Shown in pieces: positions 1 through 27,000 of a stretch of DNA of 64,000 bases. The position numbers and the translations under genes were made by a program. Source of the DNA: Chondrosia reniformis (Eukaryota > Porifera > Demospongiae > Chondrillida > Chondrillidae). Location of the stretch: positions 1,262,501 to 1,326,500 of the forward strand of contig OX359189.1 in assembly GCA_947172415.1 (NCBI GenBank), written 5' to 3'. The first letter of the stretch is position 1. The number at the start of each line of letters is the position of its first letter. The notes beneath the pieces are model-generated. The model had not been told where the DNA came from and made no database searches. It saw only the letters and a list, made by a program, of their open reading frames with translations.

Positions 1-134
1 CAGATTGAGATCTTAAAGTCCTTTTTTTCAATGCATTTTCATACCAAAAATATGTTAAAATAGACAATGTAGGGTTAATATGGATGTTAATAAGGTTAGT
101 ATGGATAATTACTTTAAAAATTATTTGTTTTTAG

Positions 135-3100
135 AAGATGAAGATGAAATTCAAATTGGAACAAAGTGTAAAAACATGGGATGTGATCAAGTATGGAAGT
201 GTATACAACCCTTAAAACATGTGTATGCATGTACATGCAGCTAATAGTGTTCTTGTTGAGGCATCATAATATGTGCTTCGGTAGTCACTCACATATATAG
301 CATAATTAAATACCACACATACATTTATAGAACTACGGTATTGGGTATTTTATGGTAGAGACATTTCTCATGACAAAAAGGATAGTTAAGGTTATTTATA
401 ATAAGTAGCTAATGTGTATATATAGATGAAGAATATTGCAATAATTGTATTAGATTCCAGTTGTATTCAATTAGGAGTACCATTCTACTGCTAGTAATCT
501 CACAGACTGTATCCACCATCCTGGAGGACCAGTGTTTCATGACGGGTGAGTGACTAGTACGTATAGGTATTGCACCTTTATGCTGGGGAGTACCATGACA
601 AGGAAGTTAATATATATAATTACCATGGTTTTGATGATGTATGGATAATCAGTAGTGCTCATCCCTACAGCCAAGAGTACCACATACTATGCATAGATAC
701 CTACGTACGTATCTGTATAATCTACAGTCACTCGTGGGTCCTATAGTAGCTTGGCCTTGTCATGAAAGCATGATGGAGGCATTGCTGTGGCAACTGTAGC
801 TCAGTGATAGAACAACTCGTAGTCATAAACAGCTGTCCTGGGTTTGATACCCAGCAATTGCTTCTTTTGTGTTTTCCCTCTTTATGATGTTTGAAATGAT
901 TATAATTACTTGTGGTTTGATTATCACTTCCATTATTCATGTTTCACCTTAATAAGTATTATATACGTACGTAATTTGAATAAAGCCTGTATTACGCTGT
1001 ATATGAGTATACAACTCATTTACAATCACAAATGTTTCTCTATACCTATTCTGGTGTGCTATCCCCTACTTCCTGCCCACCATCCGTGTTTGAGAAAGTA
1101 GAGCTTCATGCCGTACATACAAACACTAGGGCCGGGTTACTGGTTGTTATAACTAATGGATTATTACCAGTAATTGGATATATTAAAGCTAATTGGTTTA
1201 TACTAATAAGAGGAGGAGACGATTGTGACTGATTGACAAGGTACTTGTGGAGGAAACATCCCTTTTCTGGGTCAATTGCTGGAAATTTTCTTTTGCATTT
1301 TTCTCTTGATGATGTTTAACAGGGAATTACTTGTGGTCTGCTTATCTAAACAAGTATTCATTGGTTAAGCCCTGCCAAGTTGAATAGCAAGTTAGGATAT
1401 ACTTACTGGTTCCAGAGTCAAATGATGATATCATTGAAGCTTTGAGATCAGCCCTGTAAGTCCTAAAGTCCCCTAGCTTTCAACACTTACTGGTTCATTT
1501 TATTAAATAATCATTCCGAGACCAAATGAAATACCTCTGTCATCATCATGAGAATTTGGACTTTCCCCTCCCACACACGTCTCCTGAGGAATGCATTGAG
1601 CTATTGGATGGGGACAATAGTCAACTTGTTTTCTGAATCAGAGGTTTGCCTTTTAAGGAAGTGTCTAGTAAATCAGTAGCCGGGGACTGTGATTTGATAG
1701 CTAGATGTTTACCATATACACAACACCAAACATGCAAGCTGTACAGGCTATAGGCTTTATTCCAAAAGTCTAGGAAATCAGTCTATTCTGTGTTTTAGTC
1801 TATTCTGTGTTTTAGTCTATTCTGTGTTTTAGTCTATTCTGTGTTTTAGTCTATTCTGTGTTTTAGTCTATTCTGTGTTTTAGTCTATTCTGTGTTTTAG
1901 TCTATTCTGTGTTTTAGTCTATTCTGTGTTTTAGTCTATTCTGTGTTTTAGTCTATTCTGTGTTTATATGATTTCTTTTAGTTAACCTCGTATTCGTACA
2001 TGGCATGTGTACATAAGTATGTTGAATAGCTAATCATGTAAAGTGAGCGTGGAATCAAGTAGAGCTATGTAAGATACAGTACCTGAGTAACATTTTCTTC
2101 TTTCTAAATGTCTGCAAGTACATGAAAAATCTAAGATACCATTTTCCTACATGCTATATGCCTATTCTGTAAAAAGAGCCTATAGGGGAACTAAACCTAA
2201 AGAGAGCTTTAGATGAAGATACAGGAGTCTTTTCTTCCTTCTTTTCCCTTCTTTCATCTTCTTCTCCACTGGGTCAGACAGCCGTTTCTGGGAATTCCAC
2301 CCTTCATCAGTGATCCTGGGAGTCTTTGTCTTTTTCTTTATCTTGATCTTCTGTGAATCCTTGGCATACATAAGAATGTGTATGTATCTTCATCCTCTCA
2401 ATCTCTGAGATTTCATCATTGGCCATCTGAATGTATACAAACCAGTCGGGCATCTACGTATGTAATAGTTATACACTCCGTCCCTAGGCTTTCTGCAGGA
2501 TAACGCAAGCTTATAGGCATTTACTAAGTTTTCAGTGGGATATCACAACGATGACCAGTCGCAGTGAAGGGACTGTGCCTCTTATTATAGTTATACTTCA
2601 ATTGTGGAATATAATTTGCCTTGGTTGCCCCAGCAACGGAGTATATTATAATGAACTTTGTGTACTTGTGGAGGTATACTGGCTTCTGCTGGTATATATT
2701 AATGAGAAAGTGATGATATCTGTTTTGAGAGGTAAGAGATGAAAAGAGACGAATCCTTTGTTATCTGATCATCTTTTAACACCTGACCTGCAGGTTCTGA
2801 GAGTTTCTAAAAATATATTATGACCAAATAAAGAGATCTTTATATGCTTTGCACTATGAAACTTGATAAATTCAATTTTCAGACAATTGAAATGTTCAAA
2901 TGAACTATTTATCAATGAATGATATAGTGGGATATTAGTAAGTATTCAAATAGGCATAATACATATCTTATACAGGAAGATATACGTACGTAATTCGGGA
3001 AATTTCTGTGTTAAAATATATTCATGGTTTGGGGGCAACTACAAACAACGAACATTTCCCAAATTACAGTATTATGTACCTCTATTGAGAGGTTTTTACA

Positions 3101-6100
3101 CAGGTAGTGGTACTTAGGTACATGTGCATTAATGTGTTATTAAGATGACAGAAGTGTACACACTACCATATATATACCATTACATACGTACACGAACAAT
3201 CCGGAACACTATATAAACATGTTATGGTTAGTGTGTTCATGAACTTAAGGAAGTATAAAGAGATTAGAGTTAAAAACACAATATCCTTAGACTAGTTACT
3301 TGGGGCAAACCTGAAGAACCTTGGATGAGGATGTCATGCCAAGGACTCAAAAAGACAAAGACTCCCAGGGTCACTGATGAAGGGTGGAATTCCCAGAAAC
3401 AGCTCCAGCCAAGTGAAAAAAGAAAGAAAGAAGCCAAATTGACTGTATATCCTCATTCTCCAAAGGTCTACTATACGAAGGTTTGCCCTAAGTCATTAGT
3501 CTATTCTTCTCAGCTCCACAAGTACATATGGTAACTATAGTTTTGGAATTTGGTGTTTTTGTTAATTCTGGGGCTGACGCATGCATTGCTGGGTCTCTGT
3601 GTACCAACTGTGCTCATGCATGCGTACAGTGGAGTTGTGGTCTATTTGATGGCATTTTTCTGAATGTACATGTGTAGGTATCGTTACTGGTCCTGCTGCC
3701 AAAGAAGGACAAGTGATTTTAATGAATTCCTCAAACAGGAAGGATGCACATCTGGCAGACATGTGTGGAAGATTCCCAAAGTAAGGCTTGTGTTGCTAGT
3801 GCTGTAACGTTGACTATATTTTGAAGGTGTCATATTGAAAGTCTACATATCAGATCTGTATGTATGTACGTATGCAACTTTACAAGTTTTTATTTCAGTT
3901 ATTAGCAAATACGAGTGTGAGGGAGTGTGATAGTATAATTAGTTTGTGACCTAAAATAGCACTGTAATACGAGTCGTTATATGTATGTGTGTACTTAGTA
4001 ATGCACTCATTACTCAAGTATCCTCGACCTTTCGGATTTTGTCTTCAGATTTGTTGTGCAATATTGTATGTCATAACTTAATGATTCTATAGTTGCTTGG
4101 TTTTCTAAGTGTACACTTGATTTATAAGACTAGTACCTTGTTACAAAACCAACTAAGACATTGATTAGGTGTTTAGTATTTTGTTTATTGAACCGTAAAT
4201 ATGTATATTTGTCCCTGATAACCTCAAACTTTATACGTACACACAAATGTGTGTGATATTCTAGACTGTTTAAACGTTCCACAGCTGTCTAAGGACCAGT
4301 GGATCAGCTAGTAATGTCTAGGGTTACTATACAGCACACTGAAGGTGCTACAATAAAATGAGTGAATTTTATGTTGAGTTGACCTTCAATTGAAAGCAGG
4401 ATGCCGTAGTAACTTGAGACATCCTTAGGAGCTTGATTTTTAATAGTGTACTTTTGAATGTTCTGCCTTCTTGAGAGGCTGTTATATTGAGACAACATGC
4501 GTACAAGAAGCAGGATGTGAAGTAGCAACTTAAGACATCCTCAGGAGAGCTCTGGTAGTGTACTTTTGTCACAAGCGCCTTCTTAAGTAACTGTTATATG
4601 GTGAAACTGAATCCTTTCTAAACTGTACACCTTGTAGGGGGCTTAGAGGGGGCAGATCCTCTTGGTTTTACTCTGTTAGCATGATTGGTGTTACTGAAAG
4701 TACACTGTGTCAAATATGTATTTGGTTGTTAGGGAAGCTTAACGTTTTAGTGTTCAAATGGTTTACAGGACGACAAAAGATTCAAATATTGCCGCAGGGA
4801 CTGGCACCAGACAGGTGGCCATGTGATCATTTCCATGTTTGCCAAGAACTGTGATCCTCAAGAGAGTAGTGTTGAAGCCAACCAGACAAAGGTCAGTATG
4901 GTACATGTTTACAAGATATAACTGTCTAGAAGAAATCCTTATTCTAATATATACGTAGCTGTCTATTTTGGGCATGCAGTGAAGTTTTAAAAAATATTTT
5001 TTATTGTACTCTTAATTATTATTATGCTTTATTTTTGTGCATACTATTGTATACATACATATACGTATGTACAGTATATCTGTATGTTATATACATACCT
5101 AAATACAACATTTATGTATCTATAATAGAATAAGGATTCCTTTTGTATATAACTGGCAACTAAAAAGTCCTTCATACTGTATACCTGTCTTTGGCACTTG
5201 GGACAAAAATCCTTCATTTTTATTTTTCTTTGAGTGTTTTTCTGCTTTGCCAGATGCTGTTTTGGGAATTAATGCTCTATTTATCAGTGAGCTTCTAAGA
5301 CTTCTGGCTGACACCTTACTTGTCTTTATTAATATTTAAATACTTGCTGGCACTGTGAAAAAGGAGAAAAAGAATAAATTAAATGTATCCTCATTCAAAG
5401 CTCCAGAGGTTTACTGAATGTGTACAACACATCTACCCAAATCATAATCTAATGATGATTCATTGAGAAATATACAGATCCATTATACCTGATGACAGAC
5501 ATAATTAAATGACAGTTACGTTTGAAATAGCCAGGATTATTTGGTTTTTATCTTGAGTCTTTGAGGTTAAGAAAATAATTTTTGACACAGGCTTCGTTCA
5601 CACATGTTAATATGTATACTCACACACACAATATGTACATACATATGGTCTGTTAATCTTATGAGTACAATGAAACCTTCCTAATCCTCTATGTGGGAAA
5701 ATATTTATAATTTAATCATTGTTAAATTTTTGGGTTAATAAACTTACCATGTAACGGTGATAAGGCTTTTGTGGGACATTTACATGAAATGTTTTTCCCA
5801 TGTAGATGTCTATGAGACTGTCATCAAATGGCAAGGAGAAGGAATATGATGTATTATTTGATCTCTATGGAGTAAGTTTCTAGACTCAAAACCTCTCGCT
5901 GTGTACTGAAAAACTCAAAACTTGCAATATAAACTGTAGTACGTATACAGCCCTGTCTGGTCCAGATTATGTATCCACATATAACATCTTACTTGGGTGA
6001 GGCTAAATGATGCAACCTTAATTATGAGCTGTTGGTAATATATACGTACGTATATGTATATAATATAAATTTGTTGAACTGACACATGCAGTAAGGGAAC

Positions 6101-6337
6101 TAGGCTAAGCTAGGTAGGGTCCATGAGGTACAAATACAGAATAGTTAAGGTAATATGTATGTGAATATTCTTCTCTCCTTGACTTGATCCTTGATTGTAC
6201 AGGCTATCTTACCTGAGAAGAGTGAAGTGGAATATATGATACCCAAAGTGGAGATTAGGTTAACAAAGGCAGACATCTGTAGTTGGCCCACCTTAGAAAT
6301 TCAGAAGCCAAAGGAAGCTCCACAACAATCCAGCTAA
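135..6337 (+). CDS. CHORDC1: CHORD domain-containing protein 1 (Morgana/CHP-1), 3' part
   Basis: CHORDC1 is an HSP90 co-chaperone with two zinc-binding CHORD domains and a C-terminal CS (p23-like) domain. Exons read here: 135-190 (end uncertain), 506-545, 3678-3780, 4769-4891, 5806-5871, 6203-6337 (TAA 6335-6337). The first three give the second [14 protein letters not shown], then [13 protein letters not shown], then [14 protein letters not shown] and [10 protein letters not shown], with the zinc-binding Cys/His in place. The last three give the CS domain, starting [19 protein letters not shown] and ending [12 protein letters not shown] plus a short tail. The first CHORD and the start codon lie left of the window. 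The roughly 20-residue linker expected between exons 135-190 and 506-545 was not resolved: the phases do not join directly, so exon 135-190 extends or a small exon is missing. The 3.1-kb intron 546-3677 is packed with repeats. Family identity is near certain. Confidence 0.93.
780..945 (+). repeat. tRNA-derived SINE
   Basis: Positions 790-861 keep a tRNA-like fold. The acceptor arms 790-796 and 855-861 pair at 6 of 7 positions. The T-arm is a perfect 5-bp stem (838-842/850-854) around a 7-nt loop. An A-box-like TAGCTCAGTGATAGA and a B-box-like GGTTTGATACC are visible. The anticodon stem is degenerate, so this is not a working tRNA. A 3' tail containing ATTACTTGTGGTTTGATTAT follows; tail-like copies recur at about 1290-1350 and 39310-39340. 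It lies in a CHORDC1 intron. Confidence 0.6.
1250..1350 (+). repeat. degenerate second copy of the SINE tail
   Basis: The stretch resembles the 3' half of the 780-945 element: a decayed B-box region near 1275, then a T-rich block and TGATGATGTTT followed by AATTACTTGTGGTCTG. The 5' tRNA-like half is not recognisable. Same strand and same intron as the better copy. Confidence 0.4.
1781..1966 (+). repeat. 17-bp minisatellite, about 11 copies
   Basis: A tandem array of the unit GTCTATTCTGTGTTTTA, essentially perfect for ten copies; the last unit (from 1951) is degenerate. There are no spacers. It lies inside the large CHORDC1 intron. Confidence 0.97.
2215..2375 (-). repeat. dispersed repeat with hammerhead-like core (copy 1)
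   Basis: Read on the minus strand, it has a Lys-codon-rich purine stretch, then the core CTGATGA (2304-2310), a GGG...CCC hairpin, AGAAAC, GGCTGTC and TGACCC (ending 2271). Related copies lie at 3335-3425 (+), 12010-12080 (-), 19060-19260 (-) and, more decayed, 5120-5345 and 46110-46175. The short ORF through it follows the repeat and is not considered a gene. Confidence 0.7.
3335..3425 (+). repeat. dispersed repeat with hammerhead-like core (copy 2)
   Basis: Same family as 2215-2375, plus strand. The core CTGATGA is at 3374-3380 and is preceded by GGGTCA; GAAA is at 3396-3399. The segment that would carry the cleavage-site triplet and the return strand of stem I is deleted after AGCTCC, so this copy could not form the whole motif. 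Confidence 0.7.
4391..4612 (+). repeat. imperfect two-copy tandem duplication, about 110 bp
   Basis: Two adjacent segments (about 4391-4495 and 4507-4612) align. Both carry AGCAGGATG, then AACTT(G/A)AGACATCCT(T/C)AGGAG, TAGTGTACTTTTG, CCTTCTT(G/A)A and CTGTTATAT. They lie in a CHORDC1 intron and explain the overlapping antisense ORFs there. No protein family is recognised. Confidence 0.7.
5120..5345 (-). repeat. diverged dispersed-repeat relic
   Basis: Minus-strand text CACTGATAAATAGAGCATT followed by AATTCCCAAAACAGC is alignable, with many changes, to the CACTGATGAAGGGTGGAATTCCCAGAAACAGC core of the family at 2215-2375. One edge carries AGAATAAGGATTCCTT, a motif shared with elements at 4930, 25350 and 41440. 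It looks like an old composite relic in a CHORDC1 intron. Confidence 0.4.
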
Positions 6338-6602
6338 GAGCTAGGAGCTTGCTTAACACTTTAACACTTAACAGCTGCAGGAACACTTGAAGAAACCTGT
6401 TAATTTATGATTGCTATATAAAAACTCACTAGAAGTATTTCATGGTATTGCACAATTTTTGATCTACCTTCTATATAGGGGTATATGCAGCCATACATCA
6501 GCATAATTGCTGTAGTCGTATCATTTTGTAGAAAGCTAAATTGTGGTTGCACCTTTAATTGTAAGGCTTTGCCATATGGTGTAATCGCTATAAAAGAGAA
6601 CG

Positions 6603-21130
<14,528 letters not shown>

Positions 21131-21719
21131 CTGTTTTGCAATTTCAAAATACGTAAATCACTTTTGATCTTTTCCTTTTATTTTGTATATATTTAGTACA
21201 TCTAGTGTATTTTACCTGTGTCTAGTATACTCTGCATGCAATTTTGAATTTGGATAGCTTCACATGCAAACATTTAACAAGAGCTAATTTTATGAGTAGC
21301 TGTTTTTTGAAAGGAAACCTTTGTGTACCATATCTTAATTGTTTTATCAAAATTAATTATTATTTCATTTTATTGCAATCACTAATATCAGAAGGCAGTC
21401 AAAGTATATACATTAGGACACCATGCAGCTATTGCCATGGTTACATACATCAGGTACTATATGCCAAATATATACACATTCCAAAGCCTCACTTGCTAAA
21501 GAACATTTTGCTGCTAATACTGGCCATGGGCTTCTATATTTTTACCATAGAGCTTGTACATTTTAAATTTACTTTTTAAATATTTGCATATATAAAAATA
21601 ATATTTGATCTGAATTTTGATGGTATATATAAACTTCAATTAACTAAACTTCCATTGCGCAATATATAAAAAATGGCTGACGTAAAGACCATGCTGTGAG
21701 TTGGAGCTGAAGAAGTAGT
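21131..21719. other. intergenic, ABCC4-like to ARMC7
   Basis: Same-strand gap of 589 bp. It holds the 3' UTR of the transporter and the 5' flank of ARMC7. An ORF of about 110 codons (21244-21579) has no recognisable family or splice partners and is regarded as chance. A short ATG at 21673 (ADVKTML, then stop) precedes the chosen ARMC7 start and could act as an upstream ORF. Confidence 0.5.
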
Positions 21720-23685
21720 ATGTTTTCAACTCAAGCTCACATTGACAAAAAGACAGGTACCGATGATTTAGACAGGTTCAAGTACCTACAGGCGCTAGTC
21801 ACAGAGTTCCAAGACACTGATAAGAAAGGTTGTTACGACTTGCAGTAGATGATCATGACATGCAGTATCATCTGTATATAAGATACTCATTCAAAGAATG
21901 CTTTTTATTTTCATAGACAATAAATTACAAATTTTAGCAAACCTGGGTAACTTTGCCTACGACCCCATCAACTATCAGCATTTCAAGAAACTGAACATTC
22001 TTGATCTCTTTCTGGGTAAGTAGCAGGACGTGGCAACCTTCTGTGCTGTAATACCAGTCTCGAGGTAGACTGATTGATGAAGTTCAGCCTTTAAATGGTA
22101 GAGCTAGGATCTTTCATGTTAAATATATTCTAGCACTTATACTCTACTCAATGATTTGGAAGTTTGTACTGATATGCCTATAATATTAACATAAGTCGAC
22201 AACTAACTTCATTTAGATTTCGTACACTGACTTACAGGATATATACGCACAACACAACTGGACAACCTTTTTATTGAAATGTCCTCAAATACTTGACTTG
22301 TACGTATATACATACATATATTATTATATATGTATTATTATATATTATTATTATTAGGGTTATATTATGTCCGAGATTTCACCCCCCCCCCTCACCCTTT
22401 TTCACTCAATGAATGAGTGATGTTTCCAATAAAAAAATATTATTAATATTAAAGAGTGCACACTTGCAAAGCAAAAAGGCACTAGGGTACAGACCTAATG
22501 AGGCACTGTCAAATATACATAAATATAGTCCACAAATACATATATACATTTATTATATATACGTATATATGTGTGTGTATCTATATTGAGTAGTGTCTCT
22601 TATATATGTTTATAGATGTGTTGGCAGATGAAATTGACGAAAGCATGATAGAGTTTGCAATGGGAGGAGTGTGCAACTGTTGCCTAGGTGATTTGGCCAG
22701 GCTAATCTTTATCATCATGTAACCTGATTGACTTAAAAAGGACAAAATTGTTGTCCTTTTTCCTGAGAGCATGTTCACACTGAACACCTCTAACTTAGTC
22801 TCACTTAGCCAGACCTCTATCTCCCCTCCTACATGTTTATCTGATGCAATCGGTGAGATGTCTGGCTACATGAGACCACCTCTGGATGGATGTGATCCAG
22901 ATAATAGCTTGTTGTCTGCACATGTATTGACAAAACTTTGTTTTTCTAATTTTACTGAGCTCTGTAATTCTGCAGATCCTGAATTTAGAGAATATCTGAT
23001 TAACAATGATGGGATAGATCTCACAATAAAGGCTTTAACAAGGTGAACTACCAGACTGGCACTTTCTATATACATGTACACGTACATACATCGGTGTAAT
23101 GATGTACTTTATGACTTGCTTCATCTCTCTTCCTTGTACATACTACCTTCTTTGTAGTGCCAATGAGGAAACAGTACTTTCTGCTATTACTACACTGATA
23201 TATATTGGCTCCCCAAAAGCCAGGAGAGGTATGCCATAACTCATCTTAACAGACTCACACTGCTGCTTTTTTCAGCTTACTGTAAAACCCTTATTATTAA
23301 CGTCAATTATATTTAGCGTTTTACCTTATATGACTTATTAGTGTTTTGTTGTAAATACTTGCTCCACACTACTGCGCATGCATAATATAAACATTTTAGC
23401 GCCCATAAATGTTAGCGAATGATATTGCATCGCTAATTTTGCTAACATTAATGGTGCGCTAATATTAAGGGTTTTACAGAAATTTCTAATCACCTTGGAT
23501 GCCATTTTTGCACATATATATGTAGTGTTATACATGCATATGTACTGTATTCTAATGTATATTCACCAAATTACCTATTTTTTATAGATATTGTTGTGGA
23601 TTTAATGAAGCAGTTTGTGTTAACCACTGACAAGCCAAGATTAGTAAACCTCGCTCAGATCTTTCTAAATGACTTTGGAGAATGA
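21720..23685 (+). CDS. ARMC7: Armadillo repeat-containing protein 7
   Basis: Small armadillo-repeat protein, 171 aa. Exons: 21720-21828, 21917-22015, 22616-22687, 22976-23042, 23158-23228, 23588-23685; all phases close on TGA 23683-23685. Diagnostic ARMC7 stretches are [54 protein letters not shown] and [12 protein letters not shown]. The length fits the family (about 170-200 aa). Human ARMC7 has been reported among spliceosome-associated factors; the sequence itself shows only the ARM fold. A poly(A) signal follows at 23737. The gene is convergent with the LDLRAP1-like gene, about 360 bp apart. Confidence 0.93.
23280..23479. mobile_element. MITE-like element with 14-bp terminal inverted repeats
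   Basis: Left end CTGTAAAACCCTTA (23280-23293) and right end TAAGGGTTTTACAG (23466-23479) are perfect inverted repeats enclosing about 170 bp without coding potential. Internal TTAGCG/CGCTAA motifs also occur in both orientations. No clear target-site duplication was seen. It lies in the last ARMC7 intron. Confidence 0.75.
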
Positions 23686-23736
23686 TGGAATTATTTGAAT
23701 ATTGTACAATTAAAGTCCATCATAGGTATAATTGTA

Positions 23737-23742
23737 AATAAA
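23737..23742 (+). terminator. poly(A) signal AATAAA of ARMC7
   Basis: A canonical AATAAA about 50 bp after the ARMC7 stop codon. Confidence 0.55.
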
Positions 23743-24044
23743 CTCAATCATCTAATTATTTCATCCATTATACTTATCAGATATCCTTACATGTTTGAAT
23801 TTTTGTGTATGTAAATTGTAAATAATTTTTTAATTGACAATATATATGTGCAATTGACAATGCAGCTATAACAGGCATACTGTCTTTATGTACGTATGTC
23901 ATGCAGATTTGTTGAATTTTTCACTTTCATAATTAATACAATATAACCACTGTCATGGTTACTTACAAAATATAGAAAAGTATTTAACATACAAAAAGTG
24001 TTTAAACATGCAGTACTTGACCAAATAAGTTTGGCCTCTCCATC

Positions 24045-27000
24045 TTAAAACATAATGAGATTGTCTAAGGAACGAGACAGTTCACCGGCTGCCCTGCGTT
24101 CACTTTTCTGCAGTTCCAGCACCTTTTTATTTGGCTTGACATCACAGTCGTCCAGGAGGTTGGGATTGGAGCGTGCTTCAGCCAACCTACGTACACATAA
24201 CAATGAGAGAATCATAAATAGTGTACTCCTTATTTATTAGACAGTAGAGTTGTACTCTCTAAGTGGGATATACGTATACATGGTAAAATGGCCGCTGTCA
24301 TCAATGCGTTGCATGTTGCTTTTTGTGATGTAATACAAGAGTGTGCAGGAATATGTATACCTTATGTACGCATGTACCTCTACTAAAGTGGAGCAATTAC
24401 AAGAGTTATAGGAAACAGTGTATGCAGCATAAAGTGATTGGACAATACCACTGGAGTGCAAAGAGACACAAAAGAGCAGTGGTTCTTCTTACATGCTAAA
24501 CTCTTTCTCCAACTCATCTTCCTCATTAACTCTATCCTGTGAATATGTGCCAAAGTAGTAGATCAATACTTTATACATCACAGCAGCTGTGTTGCCATAG
24601 TAACCGCTGACTAACCATACTCTTTGTCTTTGACATTGTGGGCTTCACTAGGAAGTCACTTGTGAGGTCATCTGTGGTCAGAGAGGGTCTTCTTTTCAGC
24701 CTAGATGGAGGTGGGCGTTCATCAGGTTGAGGAGAGGGCGTGTCTGATATAGCAGAATCATTGCCATCCTTGAGTTCAGAGAGTTTGATGGGTTTTTTTA
24801 TTGGCTCATTCTGGCTTGGAGATTCTATCTCAACTCCAAGATCAGGGGATCCAGTTTTAGTTTTCTCGGCAGCTGCTTTCTTCTTCTTCTTTGCCTCCTA
24901 CAGATAAAGGTATACATATATCCATACACACTATGACATAAAGGTGTGTTCAAATAACTGTACCTGCCATCTTTCATAAGCAATGTTGAATGCTTGTGCC
25001 ACAGTCAAGGTGACAGCTTCTGCCTAAATACGCATAACATGCAGCACATATGAATGTTAGTAGGTGAATTAAAACATCCTAACACGACACAAAGTCAGAT
25101 AAAAGTTAAAAAGTATAGACAATTTGATGCCTTCAGGATTTGTTAAATGTTATTCATATAATCTAAAAAGTGCACACATTCGCTACATGTGAGAAGAAGA
25201 AACTCATACTTTGGTGGGAACCAGCTGACCAACATCAGTTACTGAAGAAGACCACGGGGTCGAAAAGTCTGACAAGAGATTTACCAAATTACGTCTATAC
25301 ACACTTGAAAGATGATCCATCCAAAAGATACGTTCAATGCAGTTAGAAGAAATCCTTATTCTATTAATACACTATACCTTTGACTTGGAGTCGCAAAGGA
25401 AGGCGTGGCACTCCAGGCTCAATGTCTCTGGGTTACGAGCAATGTAGGAACACACTTTGTCATATGTGGCATCAACGCAGCAATAGGACACCCTATGGAA
25501 TATGAACACTGAATTATCAGGCAAATCCAGCATTCACCATAAAATATATTTACACATTTTGGTATCATAAATTTATGCATACTTGCAAAAAAGTCCTGTA
25601 CACTTGTACATATATGTACGTATGTATGCATATAACATCAAGATATTAATCTAAATTTTTTGCATTCATCTCACTCTGATTACACTATGACTGTAAATCT
25701 CCCTTATGAATGTAAGAGCTACTGATATGACAATTAATAGGAAGTGTAAGTATGGTTGCCCATTGTAACTAAAATGCCATGAAATTTTGATGAACTCTAT
25801 TTTGCCATGAAAGCTAACACTATAGATAGATGGTGAATCGTATCAGTGCAATAAAGTCTCAAGTTACACATTCATGTATTGATGAGCAATGAAAACTAAA
25901 ACCCAATTGCCTGTCTATCAATCTAGTAAATAGATCTAGTTTGTTAACAGAGGATAAAGTATACTGTTAAGTACATACTTACCTGTAGAGCGGAAGGTGA
26001 TCAAGCTTCATCTACAAGGAATGAAAGGAAATAAAAAAGAGTAAAAAGTTTCATATACGTAACTGTGTGAAGTTACCTCTGCAATGATGGCTCATTCAGA
26101 GATCTTATACATAGTATAGGAGGGGAGTGGTCAATATTTAGGAGGGGAGTAGTCACATGATCTTTAACAAACCTGATGAAGCCTTAATGTTGTATCTCTA
26201 TTGATGTATTCATACCCACTTAATCAGTTGAATTACTTAGAATACGGTATACATATACTTGCCTCGGTCTTAGTGTCCAGTAATTCCACTGCACGAGATG
26301 AAATGGTTAGTTTGATTTTTTGTAGTTTGGACGATCTGGTCCTTGCCTGTTAGAAATTGAAATTATTATTAAAGCCATTCATTTGATACTCACAAACTTG
26401 AAAGATATCTGGAAATAGCTTACACCTTTTTAGTTCATAAAAAGCAAAAAGTACCATAGTAACCATTGTAGCCATAGTAACCATAGTAACCATAGTAACC
26501 ATAGTAAAGAAAGTAGAGCAGCAAGTTACATAACCAAATGAAAGGATTACAGAATTCCTACAGAACTTTATTGAAAGTTCAACAGACTTTAGAGGTATAA
26601 TGAGATCTTGTCTATGTGGTAATATGGCACTCATCCGTGTTGGGTGGCAATTTCCTAACTTCTATTCCCATAACAATTAAGGTTTAGGATATGCTTTGTA
26701 GGTGAATAAGCTTCAAAGGAGTTTGCAATGTTGTCTACTGTACGTAGCTCCTATCTAGGGCTTACTGAACAAGCAATTCTCTTCACAGCCTCGTCAGTTG
26801 ACCCCACACCATGAGACTTCTGGACATGCGACATTCCGAGGTACTGGAATGAGAGAGAGAGGAGACAATGGAAGCAGCTGAAAGAATATCATAATTAAAT
26901 TGTGTGGTCTTAATTTGATTGCATTAAGGCTGTCTGTGAGCAAAGAAAACACCTTCTCTTGTGACCACATTAAGAGAAATAGGATACACACCTCAGTAAG

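Noticed and set aside
790..861. Possible tRNA gene
   Set aside because: The acceptor and T-arms pair but the anticodon stem does not, and a SINE-like tail follows; treated as a SINE.
1781..1966. Regular repeat array resembling a CRISPR
   Set aside because: Units are head-to-tail with no spacers, in a eukaryotic intron.
21244..21579. 111-codon ORF between ABCC4-like and ARMC7
   Set aside because: No family, no splice partners, low-complexity AT-rich composition; likely 3' UTR.
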